Source: Hansfordia pulvinata
Taxonomy: Eukaryota; Ascomycota; Sordariomycetes; Xylariales
Assembly: GCA_006538405.1 (NCBI GenBank)
Contig: BJKQ01000016.1
Span: 372,001 to 436,000, forward strand
Reading direction: 5' to 3'
DNA length: 64,000 bases
Made by a program: the position numbers and the translations under genes. Below, piece after piece: positions 43,323-55,706 of the stretch (positions are counted from its first letter, which is position 1; each line of letters opens with the position of its first letter). The notes beneath the pieces are model-generated. The model saw only the letters and a list, made by a program, of their open reading frames with translations. It searched no databases and was not told where the DNA came from.

Positions 43323-44802
43323 ATGGCCGGTGTTTTCGCAGTTGCGCATACGACTCTCCGGGAATCAACCCAAACGGGCTTGCCGTCGCTCCTCGCTTTG
43401 CCCCCGGAACTGTTGGACAATATCTTGTCGTACCTGACGCCTACCGAGCTCGCGTCAATATCACGTGTCTGCAACAAAATCCTGGAGCATTCCCTCAGCG
43501 AGATACATTGGCGGCATCATGTCTTATCCAACCTCCCGGGCCGAAAGATTGCATCGCCGCGCCCCTGCAAAACGTGGAAAGAGTTGTTCATGTCTCACGA
43601 TCCGCACTGGTTCCTGACCAAATACAAGATTTGGTTCTGTGACCGCGAGCTCACTGGACAGATGATCATTGCGCGCTATGACGAGCGAAGGGGCTGTATC
43701 GAGGGCTACCTGATACTCGCCGTCTCGCGCAAGACAGGAGACATGGAAACGTGGTCCTCGAACCCCTCTGTACAAGTCCACCCTTTCGATCCCAGAGTGA
43801 AGCTACATCTCAACCGCCCCGTATTCCAATTCCAGCTACCGTCGCAAGAAGAGGCTCACAGCCCGACCCCAGAGGCGCCTAGCACCCGTCGACGGTTCCG
43901 GTCCGAACAAACCGTCCCGGTGTATTCGCCTGAGGACCCCCGAAAGGGCGAGTTCTTGCTAGCCAGGCCCATGGAATGTGAGCTCGCCGATGATGCGAAG
44001 TCGAAACACTTTCCGTACGATCACATGTGGCCTCCCCCGGCCATCCCTGCTCGATCTCGGGTCGCAGGGCGAGCAACCAGCATCCACCGATATGGGCTGG
44101 TCAGAGACAAGCCGCCAGCCATGTGGGGTGGTGTCAGCCGCTCCCAGGCTACCGATCAGGTGTTTCACATCCGGCAGTGGATGAATCTGGGCCAGAGGGT
44201 GATAACGCCGCCCATTGACGAGCTCATCTCGTACGCCACACTCGACCCGGCCCTTTATACCCCGACAGTCGAAAAGCCGTGGCGGGGCATCTGGGTCGGC
44301 GATTATAGCGGCCACGGATGCGAGTTCCTCTTGGTCCACCAACCCGACAGCCCGCAGGAAGCGAGGCAACGGCCGCTGACACGCCGGGATGGAGAGACGG
44401 AGCACGATTTCGAGGCTCGCCTCCTGCGCGAGCGTGTCCACCGCGGTCGCATAGAGGCCATCAAGCTGACTGGAGATCCCAACATCCCCAGGGGAGAATG
44501 CACGTTTATCGCCGACGACATTGGTGATACTGGACTGGTGCGGACTTCCAGCGACCCGCCATTCGAAGGGGCCAGGATTGTGCAAAGTAGAGGCCATGTG
44601 GCTAACATAGGATTCCACCATGGTGAGAGGTGTCTTTGTCCCGTCGAAGAACTTGAAGCGCTGACTAAACCCATTAGACGAGTGGATGGCGACCGAGCTT
44701 ATCATGATATCCCACGACCGCTTGGCCCAGCATTGGGTCGAGTTTGGACACATTAGCTACTTCCAGCGTGTCAATATCGACAACTTTCTCGTTCCGCGGT
44801 AG
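43323..44802 (+). CDS. F-box protein, FBXO31-like
   Basis: Start taken at ATG 43323; an upstream exon is possible. Exon 1 ends at 44622 (donor GTGAGA); exon 2 is 44678-44802, after a 55-bp intron with CTGAC. The length is 474 residues. The F-box is at about residues 20-65 (LLALPPELLDNILSYLTPTE, CNKILEHSLSEIHWRHHV). The rest resembles the FBXO31 substrate-binding barrel: WFLTKYKIWFCDRELTG, then GIWVGDYSGHGCEFLLVHQ, then AIKLTGDPNIPRGECTFIAD. It ends with EWMATELIMISHDRLAQHWV and FGHISYFQRVNID. F-box proteins link substrates to SCF (Skp1-Cul1) ubiquitin ligases. Animal FBXO31 targets cyclin D1 and damaged proteins; the fungal substrate is unknown. The frame is clean. Confidence 0.86.
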
Positions 44803-46134
44803 CGAGCGGTGTTTCGCTCAGCAAGAAAGACACGACAGAACTCTGGCACCGCGTCAAAGGGCCATGTCAGGAACATTACCAGTCGGGGACATGTGGGAGT
44901 TTGCGGTCTCCCAGCCGTGTCTGCGTTATCAAGTCCAAGTGTACTTCCTCAGCGTGCAATCTAACTTCAGCGGTCAGATTCGTGGCATGCGACTGCAGGC
45001 GTTCGGTTGCTGCTCGCACCAGACCACGGAGCTTCCGGGGCTATCGAAGTAGAAGCCGCTGGCTTCTCTATCGGAAATCAATGTTCGTAAACAGATATTT
45101 AGACACCTACCTACATATTTATGAATGGATATTTAAAGCCAACGCGGGACAAGCCCACACTCTCAAATATTGGTCAAGAGGTCGAGTCGATGGGTCATCC
45201 ATGTGTATCTTTTGTGGTAAACTGGACACGCTCAGGCGCAGAATTGCCCCACCGAGGCGTACGAGTACCTGAAGGTACCGCTCTCGATAAGTGTCCGATT
45301 GCAGGCCTTGTTGCGCATGCCTGTACAATAACGAACAAGCCTTATTGCCGCCTCACCACACCGCAAAACCCTGCTGCGGCTTGCAGATTCGACCACCCAT
45401 CTGCAACATGACGATGTCCCTCTCATCACCTATGGTTTCTTGATCCTGTTATCGAGCCCATCCTGATTCTTCCTACTCACCCATCAGGTGCCGCGCCCCA
45501 TTTATTGAGGTTCCATACGAGTATACTGGCACGTCCTTCCGATTGGCGAGCCCCATACAGGTACAGGTAGGTTCACATGTTCATGTAAGCAAAGAAGAGA
45601 GCAGAGGGGCCCCGCGACCCAACTTTGCCGCCAAGCCAACACCTGGCTTGAGCTAAGCCGGCGTCGCTCTGCCTGACAGAAACGAGCCCCGCCATCAGAA
45701 ACCCCGTCGTCGTTGGCCAACAGCGTTGATCCAGCCCACTTGGCTGGTCCCGCGTTCGCCTTGTTGGGTCCCACCAGCAAACTTGCCGCCTCGTCGACGC
45801 CGACGCTGTGCACTGCTCGTCTCTCCCGCTGCCTCACCCGCCCTCTCGTCACTGCGCCCTGCATTGCCATCTCCGTCTGACTGCTTCTTAGGTATGTCGT
45901 TGGATAGGGCCTCCGTTCTATGCTGCTAGCTCCCCTCGTCGCACACACGCGAGCCCGGGCGTGCATCGATCTGACTTCGGCCCGCCGGCAAGTCGTGTCA
46001 CGTGCCTGCCATCTCCAGTCCGCCCCGGCCTGTCTGAATGTCCCCTGGCAGCCTCGACTATCTGCTAACAGGCTCGGCGTCAGGACACTGAAGCGGTATA
46101 TCCGGGCCGTGGCGACACCGTCCCCCCTTCCAAG
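44803..46134. other. Spacer and DUF1769 gene promoter
   Basis: No gene seen. The part from about 45480 to 46130 is pyrimidine-rich on the plus strand and is likely promoter and leader. A long minus-strand frame (45502-47031) covers this and the next gene antisense, and is rejected. Confidence 0.5.
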
Positions 46135-47279
46135 ATGGCGGAGAAATACATCCTTCGCGTCACCGCCGGCTCCACGTACGACCTCGAGTCGCAGACCGAG
46201 GTGCCGGTGAACGCCCCCGAGACCGTCAAGATCAGCAACCAGTTTGTAGACGCCGAGCTCAACGTCAGGGTGCAGAACTACCATGGTCTGCCCCGAAACT
46301 CGCCGGTCACCTCTCCCTACTTCTCTCTCGAGCCGCATGCCGCCAACAAGGACCAGTACAGCATTGCCTTGCGTCTGACGTTCAAAAAGCCCCAACCATC
46401 GGCCCCGGGCCAGAACGAGCCCGAAGCCGATGACGCGGGCGTCTCCGGCGCTGATCTCCAGTTCGGCAATGACTTTGACCACCCCATCCGCGACAAGCTG
46501 CCCCCGGGTTTCAGCTACGCCATGAACATAGTCAAGTGGTGGATCGACCCGGGTCTTGACGGCGACGCCTACGCCGACTCTCCCTACCTGTACGGGCCCG
46601 CACTGTCGTCCTTTAACGCCGTACACGTCGGGCCGGGCGTGTATGACCCTGAGAGGGGTGGACTTTGCTTCTCGGAGGGCGGCGACGAGGCCGGCCTCGA
46701 ATCCCGTCGCGCCCTCGGTGCCCCGGACACCTACAAGGAGCGCATGAAGTGGGCCTTGCGCCAGGACAGCAAAGACAAGTGGGATTTCGAGTACGGGCGC
46801 ACCTACTGCGTCGACTTCTTCAACCCCTATCTCGACTTTGGGGACTTCAGCCTCAAACTTCCCGGCTTCACGCTGCCCATCATGAAGTACTGGGACGGCC
46901 AAGGACTCAGGTGAGTTTCTAGTTCCCCGACAGAGGCGGTCTCGGATTTCCACCTGCGCAACCCTCCCCCGCCCCCGCGCCCGCCTCCTCCCATGTCCAA
47001 GTCGTTTTTGAAGCAAGTTCACAGTTCTCATACATCCTTTCTGGGAGGGGGACGCGCAGCCCTAAGCGCTCACATACCCTTAGATACGTCCTCCGCAATA
47101 AGTCGACCAACGACGTATACCTCGTCATCCTGTTCACCTTGTACCTCAAGGAAGACGTGAACGAAGACGGTTCGCTGAAGCCCGCAGCCGTGGCGGACGC
47201 GAGGAAGACGGAGGCCGAGGCCGCGGCAGATGCGGCGGCCGAGGCCGGCAAGGACACGGAGGGCGACGACGTGGACTAG
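46135..47279 (+). CDS. DUF1769 domain protein (UPF0590-like)
   Basis: Start ATG 46135 in CAAGATGGCG. Exons 46135-46910 and 47084-47279 flank a 173-bp intron (GTGAGT..TTAG) and give 323 residues. MAEKYILRVTAGSTYDLES and VNAPETVKISNQFVDAELNV form the start of the domain. IALRLTFKKPQPS, then FGNDFDHPIRDKLPPGFSYA and IVKWWIDPGLDGDAYADSPY, are the conserved core. YCVDFFNPYLDFGDFSLKLP and, after the splice, RYVLRNKSTNDVYLVILFTL complete it. The C-terminus is Ala/Glu-rich. The fission-yeast relative is a UPF0590 protein; fungal members are cytosolic or nuclear and of unknown function. The frame is clean and splicing is required to complete the domain. Confidence 0.85.
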
Positions 47280-50200
47280 ATGCAATCGAGAAGTGCGAGG
47301 AGATACGTCTTGGGGTTTCCTTTCTGGTGTCAACTCAGGGGCAGGTCGCGATGGGTATCGAGGGCAATGATACACGTTTGGGAACTGTTACGGTAGTATT
47401 ACGACTAGATCGTGGGAACAATTTCTGGAACTCGGCATCTTCACCGGCGACTCTCAATGCATGGTCTGGCTAATCTCTGGTGCAGGCCGTCATGCACCAG
47501 CCATAAAGTCCCACGATCCGTATCGTGTGAGAGACGACCAGACTATGAGACTCTGAGCGACGACAAGATAGCGGTTACCCTGATATAAAGTCGATGAGAT
47601 GTATCAAAAAGGCAACGCGGTGGGTATTATGGCGCGGCCTTGGTTTTCCAGCCTCGACAGTCACAAGCTCGAGGCGAACAAAGAAGACCAGGATCTTCTA
47701 TGGTGGTCGTGTTGCCTCTGTCATATCATGCAGCTACCCAAGAGCGCCTTAACACCCCCAGCTGCGCCCCGAACAACCTTCACGATCGTGTTTCGGCGAT
47801 TCGTTTAACCTCCAAACCCCCCACCCCATCACCTCCCCCGACATCTCCATACGGACTGGGCCATCCTTGAAAGGCCTCTCAGGCTTGGGGGGACAACTGT
47901 ACATTCCTGAGCCAACCCAGCTCACCCGCGCGCGAGACGCGGACAGGCCGTGGCGGTCCTCTTCTTCGGGACGTTCCCGCTACCAGGCCGCTCTCGCCTG
48001 TCGACTTGCCCCGGAGAGGTAACGGAGCAGCTGCATGGGTCTGACTCTGAGTCCGTGTCAACCTCCCCGAGATGCGACTGGAAGCACAAGCGCGAGCACA
48101 TGTGCTGGGATGTTTCGATGGCGGTAGTCGGTGCCACCGCCAGACAAGGCGAAGTGGTGGTTGGGTTATCAAGCAGCTGCAAAGTCCGTAGGCTGGCGCG
48201 GGGCGAGATGAATAGCATGTTCACCCTCTACGCTGGCTGCTTGTAGGATTGGTTCACAGTCTCAAATCTCAGCTGAGACGCGAGACAAGGCGAGCGAGAG
48301 CCGGGGAGACGGCCCGAGGGCGGGGTGGTGGTCGCGCACACGTGGGCGACTGCGGTATGTCATCTTCTTCCAGGCCCGGATATTCTCTCATCGCCTCATG
48401 TGCGCACCTCGCTCGCCTCTGGAGTCTTGTCGCTTGTCCGCGCATAAGCACGTCATGCGTGGCTCTTCACCAGCTTGCTCTAACATCAAGCTTCAAGCTT
48501 TGAGTGGGCGTGATCTCGTCCTGTTCACTGCGCACGTTCCGCTTGACCTGGCCGGGTTCCCTGCAAAAATATATCACCAGGATATCGCCGACGCTGGCAC
48601 TTTGAGCTGTGCAACCCGCCAGCGAGACATTCCGCTGCGCCGAGGACGCGGGATCGCGAAGCAGCCCCGCCGATATCGCGAGTGCGCCCATTTGAGGTAT
48701 CGAGACACGCGAGAGCCCGGCGCCTGTCTCCTACTATGCCCCTGCAAGGCGAGTGTCTGATATCTCCTGCGCCGGGTCGCAAGTAACACCAGAGACAGCC
48801 CGGTAAGATGTTGATCGTATCACGAACGAGATGCGGGAACAAAAGGCAGCCCCCCCCCTGTCCTGGTCGAGACCAACAATAACCGCAAAAACATCACACA
48901 GAAGAGACCCCCCCCCCCCCCCGCCGCCTTGCGCACTCGCCCGGTTCGGGCCGGCCGAGCGGCAATGGCGAGGGGCACGTGTTCTGCAAGCCGACCAATG
49001 ACGAGGGGGCCGACTCGACAGTCTGGACAGGCCGTGGCTTGGGGAAGAAGAGCAACGAGCGCCGGGGTGGGGGCGAGTATAGCCTTGTGCGAGTATGCCC
49101 GCCTTTTGCCTTCTTTTGCCTTGGGTGGGCTTGCGGCTTTACGGCTGGGCTCATAAATGCACCGAGGCTCGAGTCGACGCGTGCACTCGATGAATACAGA
49201 GGGGATGTGGCTCGCAGCGGCCCCTTATAGCCCAGTCCAACTGTTCAACTTGGGTACTGGCATTCCCGTTCTGTCGTCATGGCGTCCAGGCTTTCGTTAT
49301 GGCTGGAGGTCGTGGTCGGGGCGTGACAACCACGGCGCTGCTATTCGCCAACCCGCCCGCCCCAACCCACTACTTATTCGTCTGTTGGCGTGGGTCGCGG
49401 ACGGAGAACCAGAAGAGTGAGGGACCAACCCGTTTGTAGATGAACTCTTTGCCACCGCATCGCAGTGTGAACGCACGGCACAGCATGGGTATGTCGCAGG
49501 TGGGACTTTGCCCCCTCTGTTGATGATCGGATACGGCAGTTGTCCAGAGAGGCAAGCCCTCGCTCGTGCGCGTGTCCCGTACAAGCAGGGTGCTCGGCTG
49601 AAAGGGAGGGGGAGGGAGGCGTCGAGGTTCACGATCGACGCCTGCTGGCCGCGTCATACGGGCACCTGACGTACGGGGCGGCAGTGAGCGAAGCGGGAAG
49701 GTGGGCGAGCGGGCCGTTTGCCCAGTACATGGGTGGGTATGCGTGCAGTGCAAGGCTCTCGAGCAAGGCAAGGCCATGACGGCCTGTCCTATCAGGAGCG
49801 TGGGAGATGCACGCGGCAGCTGACCAGGGCAGGGGAGAAGTCGGAAGGGGGAAGGGGGCAGGAGAGTAATAAAGAGAGAGAGAGAAGAAGGAGAAGAGAG
49901 AATTGATTGCTTTTGACGAATCAGAAGAGCGGAACGGACCTCGTGCAGAGACGGGGGCAGGCGCTTGGCCGCCGCGGATTCGCCACTGGGGTCAAGGACA
50001 AGCTTCGCGAGGCAAATGTGGGCGACGATAAAGGAGGCTTGAATCCGGCTGCCAAGACCCCGGGGGACGGATCTGGGCAGGCATCTGTGCTGGTTGGTTG
50101 TTTGTCTGCCTGTCTGTTTCTTCTGGGCGTCTGTTTCGTCTGGGTGTCTGATCTGATCTGATCTCTCTGTCTGACTGACGGACTGACTGGATGAGAGGCT

Positions 50201-50623
50201 GACGGGAGATGGAAGATGCAGGATGCAAGATGAGGTACAGGCGGCTCAAGTGCCGGAACCAGTCGTTGACAACCTTCGATACAACCCACCAACCAACATC
50301 CGACAAACACACACACACACACAAGTAGCCACGCGGGCGGCTGTCCTGTCCTTGGCGCCGACATGGGGATGCCGCCTTGCTCTTGTTGCCCCTTGTTCCC
50401 ATCTCTCTCTGTCCCTTCTAGGAACCGGTTTGCCCCCCTTCCTCCGCCTTGGTTCGGTGTCTGGTCAGGCTAGGTCAAGAGGTAGCCAAGGGCGTGTGCG
50501 TGCGAGCATCTTGCTCTCGCTCAAAGCCCCCCTCTCCCACTCCTCTGCCCGGAGCCGTCGCCGTTGCCTCGTCTGCTTATATGAAGCGTACCGTCCTCCG
50601 TCCTGTGGGCCGTCCGTTTGTTT

Positions 50624-50653
50624 GTCCGTTCGTCCGTCCGTCCGTCCGTCCGC
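50624..50653. repeat. (GTCC)n microsatellite
   Basis: Near-perfect GTCC/CGTC tetranucleotide run in non-coding DNA. Confidence 0.9.
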
Positions 50654-51084
50654 CCGTTTCGTCTATTACGGAGTATCCAGGACGTCATGGTGCGGTCGGG
50701 TCTGCCAATCCCATCCAGGTACCAAACCACCATCTTTCCCTCTCTGGTGTCTTTACCGGGCGCAGTGCCCGGATCATGGCTCAGGCTCACTCTCCTCGGT
50801 CTTGATCTCTTTCTGGGAGACTTGAACCTTGTCTCCCAGACGAGTGGTGCTAACGCACAACGCCTGCCTCCTTCGGAAGAAGCAGCAGACACAACCCCAA
50901 TACAGCCCCCGGTCGGGGTGCGCCGCCGGCAGTTGCGTCGACCTGTGGCGTGATGAGTTCCAGAAGGTCACAGTGGAGCCGAGGCGTTACCGTGGACTCG
51001 TAGAACGTCTTGTCGCTGTGCCTTTGTGACTGACAGGGACTGGGGCTGTGGAGCCAACCCACGAACCCGATCGAGCCAGCCATC

Positions 51085-51114
51085 ATCACCACCACCACCA
51101 CCACCACCACCACT
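51085..51114. repeat. (CAC)n microsatellite
   Basis: About nine CAC/ACC trinucleotide units in non-coding DNA. Confidence 0.9.
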
Positions 51115-52593
51115 AATCAAACGTGCACATGGCTTCGGGCTGGCCGCCGCAAGCCTCACCTGAGCAGCCGTCCAGCCGTCCAGCCGCTCGGCCTCGCGAT
51201 TTTGCGATCGTCGTCCGGGTGCTGAGAGGCTCGGCGTCTCCTGAGTTGCACCTTGGCACGCTTGGGCTAGCCCGTTTGCACTCTCAATGTGTTGCATGTG
51301 GTTGGTTGGGAGGTACTCAGGTACCTAACTCGTACTACTCCGACCTCACTGCCCGCCCCGCGATGATTGTTGCCTCATGCACTCCCGCTCTGCTTCTACA
51401 GCCTCGCTTCCTTGTTGCATGCATGTTCTACCCACCTGCGCCTTACTCGAGCTGGATGTAGGCTCCTCCAGGTTGGACGGTGGGTTAGACAAGACAAGAC
51501 GAGACGACAACACTCTGGAGACCCCGGCTCTCCCCCCCCCCCCCCCCAGTTCGTCCACTCGCCAGCCCAAGCCGAGATCCACCGCCACCGCTTGATGCTG
51601 GGTCTGCCACGCCCCCATCTGGAGCAGGATCTTTTTAAAGAGAGCAGACAGCCCAGGCCAGGTCGGCCGCCGGGCCACACAGCTCGACGAGCCGGGCACG
51701 TGGGCTGCCGCTTGCTCGACACCACGTGCCGCCGTCGTGCCCTGCGACGCGTCCTCCTCAAGACCCCGATTTCGTCACATCGCTCGCTCGTCGGTGGCAA
51801 ACACGGGCAAAACATTTTTTCTCTGTCTGCCCACTCTGTCGCGATCTAACCCGCGACCAGCCTGCGAGGACCATGTCTGTCTGTATGTCTGTCTGTATTG
51901 TACTCGTAGCTGGCTGGCTGGCTGGCTGGTGTCGACTCTGCTACTCGTAACCCGCCTCCCTCGGTGACGCACACGCGCGCGACTCGTACACCTCGTGGGC
52001 CGAACAGAGGCACCTGGATACACACACCCCTGGACGGGCACATCGTACATCCCTGCCGCCGGCTGCGATCGCCGTCGGGTCGGGTTCCACGTTGGCTTTG
52101 ATAGTAGCCTCCTGAGATGGGCGCCCGCCATGGCAATGATGACAATGGCAATGGCAACAACGGACACACAAGATAGCCCACACGCGCTCTCCCCAGCCCC
52201 ACCTCTGCCTCCCCCTGGCTGCTGCCCCCCCTCGTGGTCCAAGCCGTCATGATACTTAATGTTCGGGGCCCGTCCTAGCTCCATCGACGTGGTCGTCTCT
52301 CGGGAGCTCTCTCCTGGTCGAAGCACCACCGATCCTGCTTCGTGGCCGTGGCGCACACAGGCAAAGCACCGACACCCACCAGCCCACCCGTATACTCGAG
52401 CCAGACGCACGCGCACATACACGTGCCAACACGCCATCCTTCACTCTCGCTTCTCGCCGCTACCAACGATCGATCCCGAGCAGAGCCGTGCCCGCCCGTC
52501 CGCCCGCTTGGTTTGGTTTGGTTGGCACACGGCCGGGGCCCCGGCGCTGCTGCTGCCTCGGATGCCCGCTCGGCTCCCACACAGACAGCAGGC

Positions 52594-54042
52594 ATGGTCT
52601 TCTATCCCGCGGCTCTCATCCTCCCGGCTCTGCTGTCGCTGGCGACCGCCCTGCCGCCCCGCCCGACGCGCCGCCGCCGCCGCCGCCGCTCGTCGAGGAC
52701 CGGAGCGCCGTCAACTACAAGGAGCTGCCCAAGTACCACAACGCGCTGCCCTCCTGCGAGGGCGAGGCCAACGACCCCAGCCACATGATCCCCAGGCAGC
52801 AGTACACAAAGTTCAACTACGGCCAGGGCGCCCGCGTCCCCAAGACGGGCCCCCGCGAGGCGTGCTGGGACGGCGATGACGAGGACAACACTTGCTGGTA
52901 CGTTGGGTCTTTGCAGCCTCATTCGCATTTCTAGTAGTTCGGCTGGAGGGTGTAGGATGTAGGGTGCAGGGTGTAGGGTGAAGCACTGGGCTCACTCATC
53001 CTCCCTTCTCCCCCCCCTCCAAAACATCGCGTGGGGTGGCTTGTCCCTCCCAACCATGAACGCAAGATCTAGATAGCAGACAGCAGCTAACGCCTTGATA
53101 CTCCCACGCAGGACCGAATTCTGGTTGGTCGAATCCTCCGTCGAGTACGACCAGTGGGAGAACACGGGCGCGGCCATCGACTGCCGCTCGACGTCGAGCT
53201 GCAACTCGGCCAACGCCGTGCGCGACCAGCAGTGCACCTCCAACATGAAGGGCAACAACACGGGCTGGGACTGGCAGATTGTCGAGGCCAAGATGGAAAA
53301 GGTCATCCCCACCATCGACAAGAAGATGCATCTCGGCACCAAGATCAACACCAAATGGGGCGACCAGGCCAGTACCACCACGCAGGCCTGCTCCACCGAC
53401 ATTACCCAGACGTGAGTGCAAGCCTCTCTAGTCTTTATTCTTGTCTATCTGGCTTCCTTCCCCTCTTCCATCTACGACTGCTGCTGGCATGGCAACAGAC
53501 AGGCCACAGCTTACGGGGCGCGAGAAGAGAAGAACACTTATACAACACCTTCACCCGGAAGCTGAGCTGTACGTGATTGCTAACCTCGCGCCACACAGAA
53601 CCTGCCAATGGGACGACGGGCAGTGCCACCAGGTCTGGCTGTCGAACCGCAACCGCCGCATCACGGGCTACATGGCGCGCGTGTGCAAGCCGGGCGAGAC
53701 CGAGGAGAAGCAGAGCCTGTGGGACGGCATCAAGGACAAGGTCGGCTCGTGGTTCAGCGGCGGCGGCGGCAAGCAGAAGCAGAAGCAGAAGCAGGACGCC
53801 GACAACAACAACGCCGCGCTCAAGAACGCGCCCGCCCAGCAGAACTTCCAGCGCCCCGACGGCGCCATCATGCGCGGCATGGTCGACTTCAGCTTCGTCA
53901 TCCCCATCAACCGCCTCGTCGGCTGCAACTCGCTCTGCAACATGTTCACCTACAACGACACGGTGCCCCTCAACTCGGCCCCTTCCCCGTCCCCGTCGAC
54001 CTCTTCACCGCCAACCCCACCACGCAGTCGACGCAGCAGTGA
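52594..54042 (+). CDS. Secreted cysteine-containing protein of unknown function, two apparent -1 frameshifts
   Basis: Start ATG 52594. MVFYPAALILPALLSLATAL is a signal peptide. Exons are 52594-52897, 53112-53411 and 53599-54042, with donors GTACGT and GTGAGT. The mature protein has LVEDRSAVNYKELPKYHNAL, an aromatic/acidic EACWDGDDEDNTCW, then a Cys-rich middle (AIDCRSTSSCNSANAVRDQQ, WDWQIVEAKMEKVIPTIDKK). The exon 2/3 junction reads TDITQTTCQWDDGQCHQVWL. A Lys/Gln-rich linker and the segment FSFVIPINRLVGCNSLCNMF follow. Two frame breaks are evident, each mended by one extra C: in 52657-52664 just after the signal peptide, and in 53966-53974 before the end, where the mended frame reads GPFPVPVDLFTANPTTQSTQ and stops at 54042. 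The mended length is 349 residues. Both the splice phases and the repaired total fit. No family recognised. Confidence 0.68.
52946..52980. repeat. G-rich degenerate repeat in an intron
   Basis: Three or four copies of a 7-8-base motif close to GTAGGGT/GCAGGGT in intron 1 of the secreted-protein gene. It resembles, but is not, the TTAGGG telomere repeat. Confidence 0.6.
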
Positions 54043-55706
54043 GCGACCGGAAACCCCTCCGGCTTCGGCTTCGGCTTCGGCTTCGACTTCGACTCTGGCT
54101 CTCTAACGCCACGCGCAAACGCCCCCATTCTTCTCTGGTACATATTTCGGCTCACAAAAAAGGCCACCCGAAAAGCGTCCATAACTTGGAAAGTCACGAT
54201 GCACATCCATCTTCTTCGGCAACTTTCATCGTCTGCACCGTCAGATCGCAGCAGCTGCTGCTTCGCTCGGCGGCGCCTGAGCTCTATTCTCTGTATATAT
54301 TCCATTTGCAAATAGTTTGAAACCCGCGCTGGAGCGGTTTAAGCTCGCACGGAGACCCGCGCGGTGGGCGTGTTGATATGAAGCAGGCCCAAGGTATAGA
54401 TGGGCCTGAGTGGATGGAGGTTCTTGAAGGAATATCCTGGAGACCACCCTGTTGGCCCTTATTACTGCTGCTCAAGGCTTGGAAGACCTTTAGCTATGGC
54501 ACATAATGAGTATCTTCTTGCTTCTTCAGGGCATATTTGCTGCCCATAAAGGCACCCTGGATACCAAAGTGACCTTGTCTCATCCTGCAGATATTTACAT
54601 CAGTTGTTTAAACATCAATGACAATGTTGCAAGACCAGCTCAGCACTCTAATCTCAGAGCACTCACCTTGGCCTTGAGTGAACTACCAATTGGATGTCAC
54701 AAATGCTACCTAGTTTCAGCCGTGAATCAAGTCCAGGTAGAAGCCCAAGAGCTGCCACACTCCAAGGCAGCCAGCCAGAATCTCACTGCAACTTCTCAGA
54801 CAAATCGTCTTCCACACATCCTTTGCTGACATCGCCCTTTGCTGAGGGCCTTGTCAAGAAAGAAATTTCCCTGGCCACACTGGCACAACACTCTCAGAGA
54901 TAGAGAGAGTCTGCGAGGCCAAGATGCCACATCAGGGCCATTGCCATGAGCCATCTCTGGCAGTGAGTGCTGTTGATAACACTTTCTCGCTATCAGGGCA
55001 ACATGAGCCACCCAGGCCTGACTCTATCCCTCAGTGCTGCTGGTCTGCTGGTCTGCTGGTCATGGGGCCCGTTGCCCTTCCATGCCCTCCTGCTGCTGGC
55101 GCTCTTGGCCATGATGACATCAACACTGAATGTGTTGTGGCAGCAACACAGCAACGGCCACATTTGAAGAACAAAAATAATGCACGGCGCTGCCACAAAT
55201 CGGCCAGGAAAAAAAATACTTCCCGGGTCGTCAAAAACTCGAAGCAAAGGCCACAGAGTCGTTCTGCCTCGAAGGCCTTTTCTGCCCGTCTGCCCTTCGA
55301 GCAATTCTTGAACCCCCTCTCTTGCACCCCTCACCATCACAAGCGACTTTCCATCACAACCCCGCCCCTTCATCCATTTCCCTACCCAACTTCATCATAC
55401 TCATCACGTTTGCAAAGTGCCGTGTTTCTCTCTCCATCTCTCTTTAGTTCAGACACGTTGCCACTCGTTGTATCTCTCCCGCCCAGCACTCCTTCACCGC
55501 TCGCAGAAGCGCAGCTGGCCAGCAAGCCTCCCTCAAAAGGCAAGTTTCTCTCTTTCTCTCTCTCCCGACCATGGCCCGGCCGTCTCATCAGCCCCATCAA
55601 CCCTCCTTTCACCAAGCACTTTCCATCGTCGCTCTAACTCTCGATCCAGCCAGGTCTCCTCGCCGCTCCCCGTCAAACACGCGCGTCCGCGCGAGGTCCG
55701 CCTCGC
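54043..55706. other. Spacer holding a CpG-poor island and a pyrimidine-rich leader
   Basis: From about 54375 to 55145 the DNA is strikingly poor in CpG and rich in CA and TG compared with everything around it (see findings). From about 55300 to 55700 the plus strand is CT-rich and is probably the promoter and leader of the next gene. No gene supported. Confidence 0.6.

Larger units (their letters stand above)
47280..52593. other. Longest gene-free stretch, rich in simple repeats
   Basis: These 5.3 kb hold C runs (48850-48858, 48908-48922, 51532-51547), a (GTCC)n tract (50624-50653), a short CA tract (50307-50323), (CAC)n (51085-51114) and (GGCT)n (51910-51930). Open frames here are short, overlap each other and show no domain or signal peptide. 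No transposon protein fragment was recognised. Confidence 0.55.

Noticed and set aside
45502..47031. 509-codon open frame on the minus strand
   Set aside because: It is antisense to the DUF1769 gene, which has domain matches and splice sites on the plus strand.
47280..52593. Transposon relic in the longest spacer
   Set aside because: No reverse transcriptase, integrase or transposase motif and no terminal repeats were recognised.
30655..54042. A secondary-metabolite or effector gene cluster
   Set aside because: No synthase, transporter or tailoring enzyme is present; the secreted proteins show no clear similarity to each other.
54375..55145. Classic RIP signature
   Set aside because: The island is rich in CA and TG and poor in CpG, but TpA is not clearly raised, so CpA-directed RIP does not fit well by eye.
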